NCBI RefSeq assembly: GCF_001685015.1
Contig: NZ_MAYT01000030.1
Coordinates: forward strand, 186,001-250,000
Source: Pseudobacillus wudalianchiensis
GTDB lineage: Bacteria > Bacillota > Bacilli > Bacillales > Domibacillaceae
DNA: 64,000 bases
Direction: 5' to 3'
Positions within the stretch are counted from its first letter, which is position 1; every line of letters starts with the position of its first letter. The notes under the pieces were generated by a model. That model was not told where the DNA came from. It worked only from the letters and a program-made list of their open reading frames with translations, and did not search any database. The translations under genes were made by a program, and so were the position numbers. Shown here one piece after another: positions 54,944 through 63,777 of this stretch.

Positions 54944-55834
54944 ATGAATAAGAAAATTACACTAGGATTCTTGGCGTCTGTATTAACCTTGTTTCTATCT
55001 GGTTGCATCAATAATAGCAGTAAGGATGAATATAAAAAATTAGTGGCAATGGAAGATAAGTTGAAAGAAGAACAAAAAGTTATGTTGAAACACATAAATG
55101 AAAAGTATGATCTGAATATTGTAGATACCTATATGTTTAAAGGGCATATGAGTGATGATATATTTGGGTTCTTTTACGATAAAAATGATCCAAGCTATGC
55201 CCTGCAAGTAAAATTAGGTACAGACGGAAAGATTGAAGACAATGCGGAAGATTACTTTTATACATACAAAGGAAGGTCTGAGGTACATAAATTACTAGAG
55301 AAACATAAACCGGACAATCTCCTGAATGATTATGTTTATGGTTTATTCCCAGATGGGATATGGGGTGTTGCTTACACATCAACCGGTGCGAGAAATTATA
55401 TAGGTATCGCTATAATGAAAGATTCCATTAACATTGATGAAGAGCTTAAAAGCGATTACAAACTGATAAAAGAAATCGAAAATGTATATGAACAAAAATA
55501 CCCTGACGTAGAATTTAGCGGTGTAAAAGTTTCTTATATAGAGAAAGGCGAATTTGATTTTGACAAATTCAAACGGGAAAGTTTTCAAGGGTATTTGAGT
55601 GAGACAAATGCAGAAAAAGGGACAATGATAAACGATTTGAGCGATGAAGATATTTATTATTTGGATTTATCCGGCGATGATCCGGTTGGAAGGAAGAGTT
55701 ATTACGAGGATAATACAAAGCCAAATGTGGTGTTCAGCTATAAAATGTTATACGAAGACTATTGGAAAATTAATTCTTTTGACGGTTATAAGAAAGCAGC
55801 TTATGAGTCAAATTTAAAAAACAATAATCATTGA
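54944..55834 (+). CDS. Lipoprotein of unknown function
   Basis: A 296-residue exported protein. The signal peptide (NKKITLGFLASVLTLFLSG) ends in a lipobox LSGC, so Cys20 would be lipidated. A charged coiled-coil-like stretch follows (KDEYKKLVAMEDKLKEEQKV, about 26-46). The remainder is soluble with many Asp, Tyr and Lys and no motif I recognise; a repeat-like alternation DIFGFFYDKNDPSYALQVKL and GIWGVAYTSTGARNYIGIAI may reflect two related beta sheets. The ATG at 54944 has GGGAGGGGG before it; the GTG-like upstream start is rejected. Surrounded by pseudogenes, it looks like a single-gene unit. Confidence 0.8.
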   Translation: MNKKITLGFLASVLTLFLSGCINNSSKDEYKKLVAMEDKLKEEQKVMLKHINEKYDLNIVDTYMFKGHMSDDIFGFFYDKNDPSYALQVKLGTDGKIEDNAEDYFYTYKGRSEVHKLLEKHKPDNLLNDYVYGLFPDGIWGVAYTSTGARNYIGIAIMKDSINIDEELKSDYKLIKEIENVYEQKYPDVEFSGVKVSYIEKGEFDFDKFKRESFQGYLSETNAEKGTMINDLSDEDIYYLDLSGDDPVGRKSYYEDNTKPNVVFSYKMLYEDYWKINSFDGYKKAAYESNLKNNNH

Positions 55835-56005
55835 GGAAAATATTTTATTATCTAGAAATGCTAATTTAAAAATGTTTCTTATGAGATGGGAGAATTAAAA
55901 CGGTCCTTTGCATTTATAAAGCAGGATAACGTTGGAACGTGTGGTATTTAATAGTAAAGAACTGTTATTATACACAATACTTTATCTTGAGGAGCTAGGG
56001 GAAGC

Positions 56006-56560
56006 ATGAACCGTTCAATCATGGAAGTGATTGTAGAATTGAAAGAAGGAAATGGAGGACATATTTGTTACTTTTACATAAATGAAACAACGTACATTGA
56101 CAATGTAGTTTCATTTGTGGTTACTGAAATAAAGAATGGCAACCATGTTGTACTTGTTGAAAATGACAGGCATATTCTTTTGATTAACAAAAAGCTGCAA
56201 AAGGAATTAAACAAGGAAGAATTGACCCACCTGCATGTTATTAACAATTATGATTTTTACTACTTTAGCGGAAATTTTCATCCTCATACCGTTGTCGATT
56301 ATTTCACGAAAAAAATTGAACCATTCTTAGAAAAAGGTGCTTCGGTTAGTACCTGGGGGCTTGTAGAATGGGGAGACGATAAAGAAATTCACGATAATAT
56401 AGCTGAATATGAACAAGAAGTGGAGAAAATAGTAAAGGAAAAAGGGATTGTTTCTGTATGTGCTTATAACGCTAACAGAACAGCTGAATCATTAAAAGTA
56501 ATGTTAGAAAAATGCCATGGAGTGATGATAACAGTTGATGAAACAGTAAACTTAAAATGA
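56006..56560 (+). CDS. MEDS-domain protein
   Basis: A 184-residue cytoplasmic protein with the MEDS (methanogen/methylotroph, DcmR sensory) fold. The pattern GGHICYFYINETTYIDNVVSFVVTEIKNGNHVVLVENDRHILLIN, then DFYYFSGNFHPHTVVDYF and VSTWGLVEWG, ending in IVSVCAYNAN, matches this family, which is linked to sensing of hydrocarbon or signalling compounds and anti-sigma-factor antagonists. There is no output domain, so it may act by protein-protein contacts. GAGGAGC precedes the ATG. No linked partner is in the neighbourhood. Confidence 0.75.
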   Translation: MNRSIMEVIVELKEGNGGHICYFYINETTYIDNVVSFVVTEIKNGNHVVLVENDRHILLINKKLQKELNKEELTHLHVINNYDFYYFSGNFHPHTVVDYFTKKIEPFLEKGASVSTWGLVEWGDDKEIHDNIAEYEQEVEKIVKEKGIVSVCAYNANRTAESLKVMLEKCHGVMITVDETVNLK

Positions 56561-56911
56561 CCGTTCCGAAGACGACCGACAGACTGAAATGGAGCAAAAG
56601 ACTTCTTCTATCATTAATAGGGCATCCAATCAAATTTGAATCTGAGAACAAATCCCACCTGGAGAAAGGCTTTTGTTTCATTTTTTAACTATCGACCATA
56701 TCTCTTTAATAAGAGGTATTCCTTCTTTTATAGAGGGAGATCAATTTAATTACTAGTTATACAAACAAACACCATTTAAGTTAGTGTAATATTACAAAGC
56801 GGATATATAATGTAACTATTAGTTTTGTGCAAAATAGAAGCAGGGAGCTTAAAAAAGCTAGTTTGATTCATTACATAACAAGGTAATCCTTTAAGGGAAG
56901 GATGGTTTACA
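56561..56911. other. Gap without a supported gene
   Basis: About 350 bases between the MEDS and NTF2-like genes. No continuous frame with a start, no convincing hairpin and no recognised motif. The upstream part of the next gene has an AT-rich stretch that could hold its promoter. Confidence 0.4.
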
Positions 56912-57286
56912 ATGAAGAATTCTCTAAAAGAGAAGGCGGTGTCGTTTTTGCAACTAGTTGCATCGGGGGAAGTGCGTGAAGCATACAGCAGATACATTGG
57001 TCCGGATTTCCGCCATCATAACCCTTTTTTCCGTGGAGATGCTGACACTCTTATGCTCGCAATGGAAGAGAATGCCGCCAAGAATCCTCACAAAACTTTT
57101 GAAGTAAAACGTGTTATCGAAGAGGGGGATACTGTTGCGGTTCACTCTCATGTAAAGCAAAAGCAAGATGACCTCGGGGGAGTTGTGGTCCATATCTTCC
57201 GCTTTCATAATGACCTCATCGTCGAACTTTGGGATGTGGGTCAGCCTATACCCGAGAACTCTCCCAATGAAAATGGCGTGTTTTGA
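56912..57286 (+). CDS. NTF2-like (SnoaL-type) protein
   Basis: A 124-residue protein with the cone-shaped NTF2/SnoaL fold, typical of small polyketide-cyclase-like and ester-cyclase-like proteins. Features: the early helix EKAVSFLQLVASGEVREAYSRYIGPDFRHHNPFFRGDADTLMLAM (about 9-54) and GDTVAVHSHVKQKQDDLGGVVVHIFRFHNDLIVELWDVGQPIPE. Catalytic Asp/His residues at FRHHNP could serve an enzyme, but the family includes many uncharacterised members. GGAAGGATGG precedes the ATG. Single-gene unit. Confidence 0.85.
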   Translation: MKNSLKEKAVSFLQLVASGEVREAYSRYIGPDFRHHNPFFRGDADTLMLAMEENAAKNPHKTFEVKRVIEEGDTVAVHSHVKQKQDDLGGVVVHIFRFHNDLIVELWDVGQPIPENSPNENGVF

Positions 57287-57340
57287 TATAAGTTCTTGTT
57301 GTTACGCTTAAAGCAGTGGGGGTATCTCTAATAAGGATGG

Positions 57341-57460
57341 TCTTCAACAATCGGGCGCAATTGTTGGGCAATACGAGCAGAAAATGAGCAAGCTTTTTTT
57401 GTAGAACCGGCATTTAAATCAGCTGGATAAGAGTCTATTTCGATCAAGCTTGATATATTA
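57341..57460 (+). repeat. Intergenic repeat copy B
   Basis: CTTCAACAATCGGGCGC (57342) and CATTTAAATCAGCTGGATAA with GTCTATTTCGATCAAGCT correspond to parts of copies A and C. More degenerate in the middle than the others. Confidence 0.5.
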
Positions 57461-57508
57461 ATTCATCAAGGATCAGAAGATCAAACTTCTTCAGCCGTAA
57501 ATGAAAAA

Positions 57509-57542
57509 GAAGAAAAACAGGGATTAAAGACTGTTTTTCTTC
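57509..57542. terminator. Hairpin near the broken nucleotidyltransferase gene
   Basis: GAAGAAAAACAG pairs with CTGTTTTTCTTC around GGATTAAAGA. It sits just after the minus-strand pseudogene end and may terminate in either direction. Confidence 0.55.
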
Positions 57543-57557
57543 CTTTCAATGGATGTC

Positions 57558-57873
57558 TTAAGACTGTTCAGCAATAAACGTGAACCAATCTTCTAACTCA
57601 TTTACTTCTTTCTGTGTTTGACAGTGTCCGAAAAGATATTGTTTGTTTAAAGAATCGAAATTGCTTGCTAGCAACTTAAAGCCTACCGTCTTTTTTGAAA
57701 TCTAGCTGGCCGAGAATATTCGCTATCGTTTCGTACCCATCTGATACCATATCAATATCCCTGGTGGTGTAATCATTTTGAGTGTAGATCGAAACTAAAA
57801 GACCTCCCGCAATGATGGGTTTTACATTTCTTTCAGCAAGCAGCTTAGTTAAGATAGCTGCAGTTTTGAGCAT
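57558..57873 (-). pseudogene. Broken nucleotidyltransferase-like gene
   Basis: From ATG 57873 the frame reads LKTAAILTKLLAERNVKPIIAGGLLVSIYT and DYTTRDIDMVSDGYETIANIL, the GG-x-A/L-x8-R-x-T-x-D-x-D pattern of nucleotidyltransferases (DUF6036/AbiEii-like). After FKKDGRL it stops; a shifted frame then gives SNFDSLNKQYLFGHC and EVNELEDWFTFIAEQS-stop. Length is about half of the usual, so part is deleted as well as frameshifted. Confidence 0.6.
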
Positions 57874-58511
57874 AGCCTCATACTCTCCGCACTTTTTAGC
57901 TTATTAATCTTTATTTAAGCTTGTCTGATATTCAGTTTAGGGTAAGCAGAACATAACCGTACCTCTTTAAGTCCTTTACTTGTTCTTTCCGCTTGACTCC
58001 CATATCATTTTAGGAACTATCGCATTGATTCAGGGACAGATGAATTTCCAATCCAATTGGCATTTTTCAAGCACTCCAACAATCAAAAATCAGGGGAGGG
58101 GAGATTCAGTACATAAGAGTTGTCTTGGGGGATCGTATAGCTACACAAGACGAGTAAAACTATATTAATAATAGCTGAAAGTAGGTATAATCATGGTTTG
58201 CGATGTTACCATGGTGAACAAGTGTGTATATAAAGGAATCTCTCATCGAAAAAGAGAAACGGCTTTTATAAACTTGCTCATCAGCTCAAAGGGGCACTTT
58301 ATACAACTTGTTCAGTAGAGACTGAAAGTTATAGGGTTATATAATGAAACAGCAAACAGAATTGACTTTGTTTACCAATATAATAAACCAGGAAAAGTCA
58401 GCTGGTATGACAGTTGTAGATTTATAAAAAAGATAGATCATTTAAAACAAAGTTCGATTGAGACATGATTTTTATAGTAAATATTTTTGAAAGCTATACA
58501 AATTAAACTTA

Positions 58512-58541
58512 ATCGAAATCGAAATCGAAATCGAAATCGAG
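58512..58541 (+). repeat. Hexanucleotide tandem repeat
   Basis: ATCGAA repeated in tandem about five times, the last copy changed to ATCGAG. Located in a gene-poor region; no frame runs through it. Confidence 0.85.
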
Positions 58542-58670
58542 ATGCGCATATAGAAGCGTGTCTTTTTGTTATTAAGCCAGATTGTTGAGGAGACAGGAGG
58601 AGTAAGAATATTTATAAAGATGGTTTGTTAAGCACTTACGAGGTAACGGGTTATAAAAGTTGAAGAACTG

Positions 58671-58699
58671 TGAGCTGTTTAGACAGCTCATTTTTTATT
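58671..58699 (+). terminator. Terminator in the gene-poor stretch
   Basis: TGAGCTGT and ACAGCTCA with a TTAG loop are followed by TTTTTTATT. The gene it served is no longer recognisable. Confidence 0.85.
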
Positions 58700-59181
58700 G
58701 AAGAATGAAGCCGGGTTTTCTTTTTACCTAAATGAATAGAGTAGAATTTCACTTTCTGAAATATTAGTGAATGTCCACCTTGGTTTGAATCATGGGTTAA
58801 ATCAAAACCTTCACAACGGGCCAAATTCCAACAATTCCAATGTTATATTTTGCCGAACATAGCAGCTGAGGGATTTGGGCCAGTCCCCACATTGTAAAAG
58901 TGTAAAAGCAGTTTAGGGACCTAACATTGTAAACGCTCCAAAAAAAACGAATGAAAAATTAGTAATTAATGTAAAATATTCGTGATTTGGTTGACGGAAC
59001 CCTGAATTATTGTTATTATAATTCCGAATTAAATGTAGAATAATGTCGTATGCTGTCGTATAAAATTGGGGATATGGCCCAATAGTTTCTACCAAGCCGC
59101 CGTAAAGGGCTTGACTACGCGGTAAGTGTAAATGGAAGAAGCGATCAATTTTTGCTTTTGTATTTATACATGCCCTAGTCA

Positions 59182-59213
59182 ATGCTCCGGTAGCTATCGG
59201 AGCATTTTTATAT
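59182..59213 (+). terminator. Orphan terminator
   Basis: ATGCTCCG (59182-59189) and CGGAGCAT (59198-59205) with an 8-base loop, then TTTTATATTTT. Confidence 0.8.
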
Positions 59214-59377
59214 TTTAAGATGTGTATAAGCTATCATGGGAGGAAACGCTATAGGAAAATTTTGGTAGATATTAGCACGGAATAAAGTGCGACGTTATTC
59301 GAGTGTTCCAACAAGAAAACAGTTAGGTGAATCCCAAGCAATTTATAAAAACTCACCATGAAGGGATCGAGAAAATA

Positions 59378-60313
59378 ATGAAAGAGAAAATTTATTTTAA
59401 TCATGATGGCGGAGTTGATGATCTTGTTTCGCTATTTTTATTACTAAAAATGGACGCGGTTGAGCTCACTGGTGTTTCAGTCATTCCAGCAGATTGTTAT
59501 TTAGAACCAGCAATGTTTGCGAGCCGAAAAATTATTGACCGCTTTGGAAACGGCGGCCTTGACGTAGCTGAGTCGAATTCACGCGCAAAAAACCCTTTTC
59601 CAAAAGATTGGCGTATGCATGCGTTTTATGTTGATGCCCTCCCGATTTTAAATGAATCTGGAAGAGTTGTAACACCAGTGGCTGATAAACCAGCACATCT
59701 TCATTTAATAGATACGGTTTTAGCAACTGAAGAAAAAACAACGTTATTATTTACAGGCCCGCTTACTGATCTTGCTCGTGCATTGGATGAAGCTCCTGAA
59801 ATTGAAGAGAAAATTAAAAGACTTGTTTGGATGGGTGGTACATTCCGTGAAGCAGGAAACGTACATGAACCTGAACATGATGGAACAGCGGAATGGAACG
59901 TGTTTTGGGATCCTGAAGCAGCCGCTCGTGTATGGGATAGCAGCATAGAAATTGATTTAGTGGCGCTTGAAAGTACAAACCAAGTACCGCTAACTTTAGA
60001 TGTACGTGAGCGTTGGGCTAAAGAACGCAAATATCTGGGTGTTGATTTTCTTGGACAATGTTATGCGATGGTACCACCACTTGTTCACTTTTCAACAAAC
60101 TCTACCTACTATTTGTGGGATGTATTAACAACCGCGTTTGTTGGCAATCATGATCTTGTGAAAGTACAAACCATTAACAGCATCGTACACACAGACGGTC
60201 CAAGCCAAGGCCGTACAGTTGAAAGCGCTGATGGACGACCTGTAAATGTCGTTTATGATGTGAATCGCGATGCTTTCTTTGATTATATGACTGAATTAGC
60301 TAAAAAAGCTTAA
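59378..60313 (+). CDS. Nucleoside hydrolase
   Basis: Inosine-uridine-preferring nucleoside hydrolase type enzyme that cleaves the N-glycosidic bond of ribonucleosides, 311 residues. The calcium-binding start motif appears as NHDGGVDDLVSLFLLL (family DxDxxxDD; here the first Asp is in DGGVDD), followed by LTGVSVIPADCYLEPAMFASRKIIDRFG, LLFTGPLTDLARALDEAPEIEEKIKRLVWMGGTF (about 121-154) and HDGTAEWNVFWDPEAAARVWDS (about 163-184). The ATG at 59378 was chosen because conserved sequence begins there; a GTG at 59327 would add 17 non-conserved residues. Paired with a nucleoside transporter 50 bases downstream, it forms a nucleoside uptake and salvage unit. Confidence 0.9.
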   Translation: MKEKIYFNHDGGVDDLVSLFLLLKMDAVELTGVSVIPADCYLEPAMFASRKIIDRFGNGGLDVAESNSRAKNPFPKDWRMHAFYVDALPILNESGRVVTPVADKPAHLHLIDTVLATEEKTTLLFTGPLTDLARALDEAPEIEEKIKRLVWMGGTFREAGNVHEPEHDGTAEWNVFWDPEAAARVWDSSIEIDLVALESTNQVPLTLDVRERWAKERKYLGVDFLGQCYAMVPPLVHFSTNSTYYLWDVLTTAFVGNHDLVKVQTINSIVHTDGPSQGRTVESADGRPVNVVYDVNRDAFFDYMTELAKKA

Positions 60314-60362
60314 TGACTAGAAAAATACAGCTTAAACACTAACAACTTAAAGGAGGGAAACA

Positions 60363-61619
60363 ATGACGATTAAACAGCGACTTAAAATTATGATCTTTCT
60401 CCAGTTTTTCATTTGGGGATGTTGGTTAGTTACACTTGGCTCGTATATGATCAATACATTACAATTTTCTGGCTCACAAGTTGGAGCGGTTTATGGCTCA
60501 TCTGGACTTGCTTCTCTTATAATGCCGAGTCTTATAGGGGTTATCGCTGACCGATGGATGAAAGCGAATAGATTGTATGGAATTTGTCATTTTCTTGGTG
60601 CGATTTGCTTATTTATAGCCGCACAAACTTCGGACCCAACCGTTATGTTTTGGGTGATGTTTTTTAACGCTATGGTTTTCATACCGACGATTTCATTATC
60701 TTATACCATTTCCTATATTGGTTTAGAAAAAGAAGGACTCGATACGACGAAAGAATTCCCATCCGTTCGTGTATATGGAACCGTTAGTTTTATTCTTGCC
60801 ATGTGGATCATTAGTCTTGGTGGATTTGAGTTAAGCAATATCCAGTTATACATTGCTGCAGGGGCTGCCATTTTACTAGCACTCTTTTCATTTGTACTGC
60901 CTGATTGTCCAACATCAAATGTTAAGAAGGACAAGTCGTTGGTAAGCCATTTAGGACTCGACGCTTTTGTCCTATTTAAACAAAAGAAAATGGCCATCTT
61001 TTTCGTGTTTGCAATGCTGATAGGTGCTGCACTGCAAATTAACTTGGCATTTGCTGACCCATTCCTTCATGATTTTGCGCTAAATCCTGACTATAAAGAC
61101 AGTCTTGCTGTGAAATATCCAGCGATTTTATTATCAATTGGACAATTTTCAGAAGTAGTCTTTATTCTTGCCATACCATTTTTCTTGCGTAAATTTGGGA
61201 TTAAAACAGTCATGCTTTTAAGTATGGCGGCTTGGACAGTGCGATTTGGTTTATTAGCTTTTGGAGACCCAAATGGATTAGGGTTCATCTTGTTACTATT
61301 ATCCATGATAGCGTACGGTGCAGCGTTTGACTTCTTTAATATTTCTGGATCGATGTTTGTAGATAAAGAAGTGGATCACCGAATTCGCGGGAGTGCACAG
61401 GGCTTATTCATGACAATGGTGAACGGACTAGGGGCTTATTTAGGAGCTGTAATTAGTGGGAAAATAGTGGATTATTTAACGGTTGACGGCGTAAAAGACT
61501 GGCAGAATATCTGGTTAGTTTTTGCAGCCTATACCATCGTTCTTGGAATCTTATTTGCGATAAGTTTTAAATACAAAAATAACCGGGATACAGTGAACCA
61601 TGTAAATAAAGTTACCTGA
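60363..61619 (+). CDS. MFS nucleoside transporter (NupG/XapB-like)
   Basis: A 418-residue MFS protein of the nucleoside:proton symporter group. FLQFFIWGCWLVTLGSYMINTLQFSGSQVGAVYGSSGLASLIMPSLIGVIADRW (about 10-63) and FFNISGSMFVDKEVDHRIRGSAQGLFMTMVNGLGAYLGAVISGKIVDY (about 322-369) are typical of NupG and XapB. The start follows AAGGAGGG. It lies behind the nucleoside hydrolase in what looks like a two-gene operon, and a terminator follows. Range of nucleosides is not evident. Confidence 0.92.
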   Translation: MTIKQRLKIMIFLQFFIWGCWLVTLGSYMINTLQFSGSQVGAVYGSSGLASLIMPSLIGVIADRWMKANRLYGICHFLGAICLFIAAQTSDPTVMFWVMFFNAMVFIPTISLSYTISYIGLEKEGLDTTKEFPSVRVYGTVSFILAMWIISLGGFELSNIQLYIAAGAAILLALFSFVLPDCPTSNVKKDKSLVSHLGLDAFVLFKQKKMAIFFVFAMLIGAALQINLAFADPFLHDFALNPDYKDSLAVKYPAILLSIGQFSEVVFILAIPFFLRKFGIKTVMLLSMAAWTVRFGLLAFGDPNGLGFILLLLSMIAYGAAFDFFNISGSMFVDKEVDHRIRGSAQGLFMTMVNGLGAYLGAVISGKIVDYLTVDGVKDWQNIWLVFAAYTIVLGILFAISFKYKNNRDTVNHVNKVT

Positions 61620-61657
61620 TCTGTATGATTTAGAGTCAAGTTAGGATATAAGCTATA

Positions 61658-61702
61658 AAAAAGCAGCCAATTTCTCCTTCTTTGGGGAAATGCTGCTTTT
61701 TT
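61658..61702 (+). terminator. Terminator of the nucleoside unit
   Basis: AAAAAAGCAGC pairs with GCTGCTTTTTT, inner ATTTC/GAAAT pairing, then a T run. Confidence 0.9.
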
Positions 61703-61870
61703 GAATTTTAGTAGCTTGGAAAGAGGTGTTGTGTAAATACTGGTTTTGAAAAGAGGGATGGGCTCCAAGAAAGAAGCCTAACGCCGGTTTACTTGCGATA
61801 TGCTGAACATGAAAAACATTATCTTTGTAATTTTGTCTAAATCAATCAAAAACTTTAGCATCAAAGAAAA

Positions 61871-61995
61871 GGGAGCTTTAATGGAGGAAGAACCACAAAA
61901 ATGATCAAACTTCTTTTATAAAACCGAAACTTAAATCTGCTAGATAAGAATCCATTTTGATTAATCTTTTTTCAAAATGGATTTTTCTTATTTAC
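61871..61995 (+). repeat. Intergenic repeat copy C, with terminator
   Basis: Has GGGAGCTTTAATGG, CACAAAAATGATCAA, TTCTTTTATAAAA, CTTAAATCTGCTAGATAAGA and ends in the hairpin AATCCATTTTGA / TCAAAATGGATTTTTC. Similar to copies at 52357 and 57341. Confidence 0.55.
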
Positions 61996-62047
61996 TCCCC
62001 AATCCGGGCATACTGATACTATCATTCTGAAAAAGAGAATGGTCAGT

Positions 62048-62298
62048 ATGAAAAACTAAAATTTATTCAAATGGGAAAAGTATCAACCTGAGATTATCCT
62101 TCTTACAGTGAGTGGTACCTGCGATATACTCTAAGCTTTCGCGATTTGGTGGACATGATGGAAGAATGGCGTTTATCCATTTCTCATACAACGATCATGC
62201 GCTGGATTCATCAGTATGGTCTTGAATTGGACAAACGAATCCGTCGGCACCTTAAGCAAGTAAATGATTTCTGAAGAGTGGACGAAACGCACTTGAAA
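62048..62298 (+). pseudogene. IS6-family transposase remnant
   Basis: Reads MKN-stop-NLFKWEKYQPEIILL, then after a one-base loss WYLRYTLSFRDLVDMMEEWRLSISHTTIMRWIHQYG, LDKRIRRHLKQVNDF-stop and RVDETHLK. This is the N-terminal third of an IS6 (IS431/IS240-like) transposase up to the first catalytic Asp (DET). Two stops and a frameshift, with the rest missing and no terminal repeats recognised. Confidence 0.88.
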
Positions 62299-62304
62299 AA
62301 TGGG

Positions 62305-62497
62305 CCGCTTGTTCAGCCTGTTTAGCACTCTCAACTGGTTGATGAAGATCAGTTGTTGTTTTTCCAATTCCGACAGTAATTTGTTCTTTCGGTGAGATCA
62401 ATTCCCAATTTTTTAAGATTTGCTTCGCTGTATACAGGTTGTTCGAACTAAGTCCTGTCTCAACCACGGCAATAATACTATCTGGTTTTGTGCGCAT
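62305..62497 (-). pseudogene. Fragment of a PucR/CdaR-type regulator
   Basis: The minus strand reads DSIIAVVETGLSSNNLYTAKQILKNWEL and KEQITVGIGKTTTDLHQPVESAKQAEQAA, the GGDEF-like middle part of sugar-diacid/purine regulators (GIG-x-x-x-x-x-L-x-x-S-x-x-EA). N-terminal and helix-turn-helix parts are absent; the fragment is abutted by the IS6 remnant, which may have broken it. Confidence 0.6.
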
Positions 62498-62593
62498 GAG
62501 AAGGGGGATTTTCGCTTGTTTTATAGTAGATTGTTGACTCCTTTAATAAAAAGATATAATGGATTTATATAAAAAGTTGAGAGGAGGATGGTT

Positions 62594-63142
62594 ATGATTT
62601 ATATTGCTCTTCTTCGAGGGATTAACGTGGGTGGAAAAAATAAAATTGACATGAAGCAGCTTAAACAAACGTTTGAGCAAGTCGGGATGAATGATGTGGT
62701 GACATATATCAATACAGGCAATATTATTTTTTCATCCGATAGCCTATCAAAAACTGAACTAGCACGTGCTTTGGAAGGAGCGATATATAATGATTTCCGA
62801 TTACAAATTAAAGTAATGGTTCGTAGTGTCGATGATGTCAGAGGAATCATTGACGCTATTCCTGATACATGGAAAAATGATAAAAACATGACAAGTGATG
62901 TCATGTTTTTGTGGGATGAAATTGATGATGAATCTGTACTTGAGAATCTGGTCATTAAACCAGATATTGACACGGTGAAATATGTGCCCGGCGCGATTCT
63001 ATGGTCGGTTGACAAGAAGAATGTAACGAAAAGTGGAAAGACAAAGATCATTGGCTCAAAGATATACAAACAAGTTACGGTAAGAAATGTCAACACCGCT
63101 CGTAAGATATATGAGCTGATGTCGGACGAGATTGTTGAATAA
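62594..63142 (+). CDS. DUF1697-family protein
   Basis: A 182-residue protein of DUF1697. The N-terminal signature YIALLRGINVGGKNKIDMKQLKQTFEQVG, YINTGNIIFSS and the middle VMVRSVDDVRGIIDAIPDTW, then VDKKNVTKSGKTKIIGSKIYKQVTVRNVNTARKIYELM, are conserved throughout the family, which lacks a defined role. The ATG at 62594 has GAGGAGG seven bases before it; ATG 62588 is too near. Single gene, probably with its own promoter (TTGACT at about 62532). Confidence 0.9.
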   Translation: MIYIALLRGINVGGKNKIDMKQLKQTFEQVGMNDVVTYINTGNIIFSSDSLSKTELARALEGAIYNDFRLQIKVMVRSVDDVRGIIDAIPDTWKNDKNMTSDVMFLWDEIDDESVLENLVIKPDIDTVKYVPGAILWSVDKKNVTKSGKTKIIGSKIYKQVTVRNVNTARKIYELMSDEIVE

Positions 63143-63226
63143 AACTTAGATCTTTAATCGACTTTATTGTTATACCCTTTAGTATAGCGAAGTAACTTAC
63201 ATCAAAAATTAAACAACTATATTTTT

Positions 63227-63254
63227 AACCCCGTCCTAAATTTTGAACGGGGTT
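63227..63254 (+). terminator. Hairpin between DUF1697 and HxlR genes
   Basis: AACCCCGT and ACGGGGTT with a 12-base loop. No strong T run on either side, but the site between convergent genes fits a terminator. Confidence 0.6.
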
Positions 63255-63352
63255 ATACTTGTTTGAGCTTTTAAAATTAAATAACTTTATTGTTATTTTT
63301 CATAATAAAGAATCCTTTGTATCTCTTCTTTATAGAACCTCTTGTATCACCA

Positions 63353-63661
63353 TTATGCTTCCAGCCAGTTTTGGGACCATTTTTCTAACTCTTTCATTAG
63401 CGGCTCTAATGCTAAACCTTTATCAGTTAGCGAATACTCAATTCGAACTGGAGTTTCTGGAAACACCTCTCGTTTAATTATCCCTTCGTTCTCCAAATCC
63501 TTTAATCTTTCTGAAAGCACTCTGCCACTGACACCTACTGAAGATTCAATCGTGCAAAAACGCTGAGGACCAGATAAAAGCTGATATAGAATCAACCCAG
63601 TCCATCTTTGGCTTAATAACCCCATGGCTTTTTCAAATTTTGGACAAATCAACTTATCCAA
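63353..63661 (-). CDS. HxlR-family transcriptional regulator
   Basis: A 102-residue winged-helix protein of the HxlR (DUF24) family, which includes the Bacillus thiol/quinone sensors YodB, CatR and HypR. It shows CPKFEKAMGLLSQRWTGLILYQLLSGPQRFCTIE and SGRVLSERLKDLENEGIIKREVFPETPVRIEYSLTDKGLALEPLM. Cys6 is the position of the redox-active cysteine in YodB and CatR. It starts at TTG 63661 with AAGGAG at fair distance. It is divergent from a DoxX/CatD-like gene, as would suit control of a quinone-stress response. Confidence 0.9.
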   Translation of the reverse strand: MDKLICPKFEKAMGLLSQRWTGLILYQLLSGPQRFCTIESSVGVSGRVLSERLKDLENEGIIKREVFPETPVRIEYSLTDKGLALEPLMKELEKWSQNWLEA

Positions 63662-63732
63662 TTAAATCAACTCCTTACTGATATTATAAACAAATTTATA
63701 AGTAATGAAATTATTTTTTACAATAAACTTAC

Positions 63733-63777
63733 TTGACTTAACTTTATAATAATAATAAACTTACTTACATAATGTAA
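63733..63777 (+). promoter_or_regulatory. Promoter and palindrome upstream of the DoxX gene
   Basis: TTGACT (63733-63738) and TAAACT (63756-63761) are 17 bases apart. The palindrome TTACATAATGTAA (63765-63777, one central base) lies over the start point, a position for repression by the divergent HxlR protein. Confidence 0.55.

Larger units (their letters stand above)
57874..59377. other. Long gene-poor stretch with remnants
   Basis: About 1.5 kb without an acceptable gene. It contains the hexanucleotide repeat at 58512, two terminators (58671 and 59182) and a coding-like patch at 58340-58460 (NETANRIDFVYQYNKPGKVSWYDS) with no start and an early stop, probably a dead gene. A minus-strand frame (58913-59182) starts at TTG but overlaps the terminator and is not supported. 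Confidence 0.4.

Noticed and set aside
58512-58541. Possible CRISPR-like array
   Set aside because: It is a simple hexamer repeat without spacers. No CRISPR repeat-spacer pattern or cas gene is in the window.
58913-59182. Minus-strand open frame of 89 codons
   Set aside because: It starts at a TTG inside a terminator hairpin with no usable ribosome-binding site, and I recognise no family. The surroundings are decayed.
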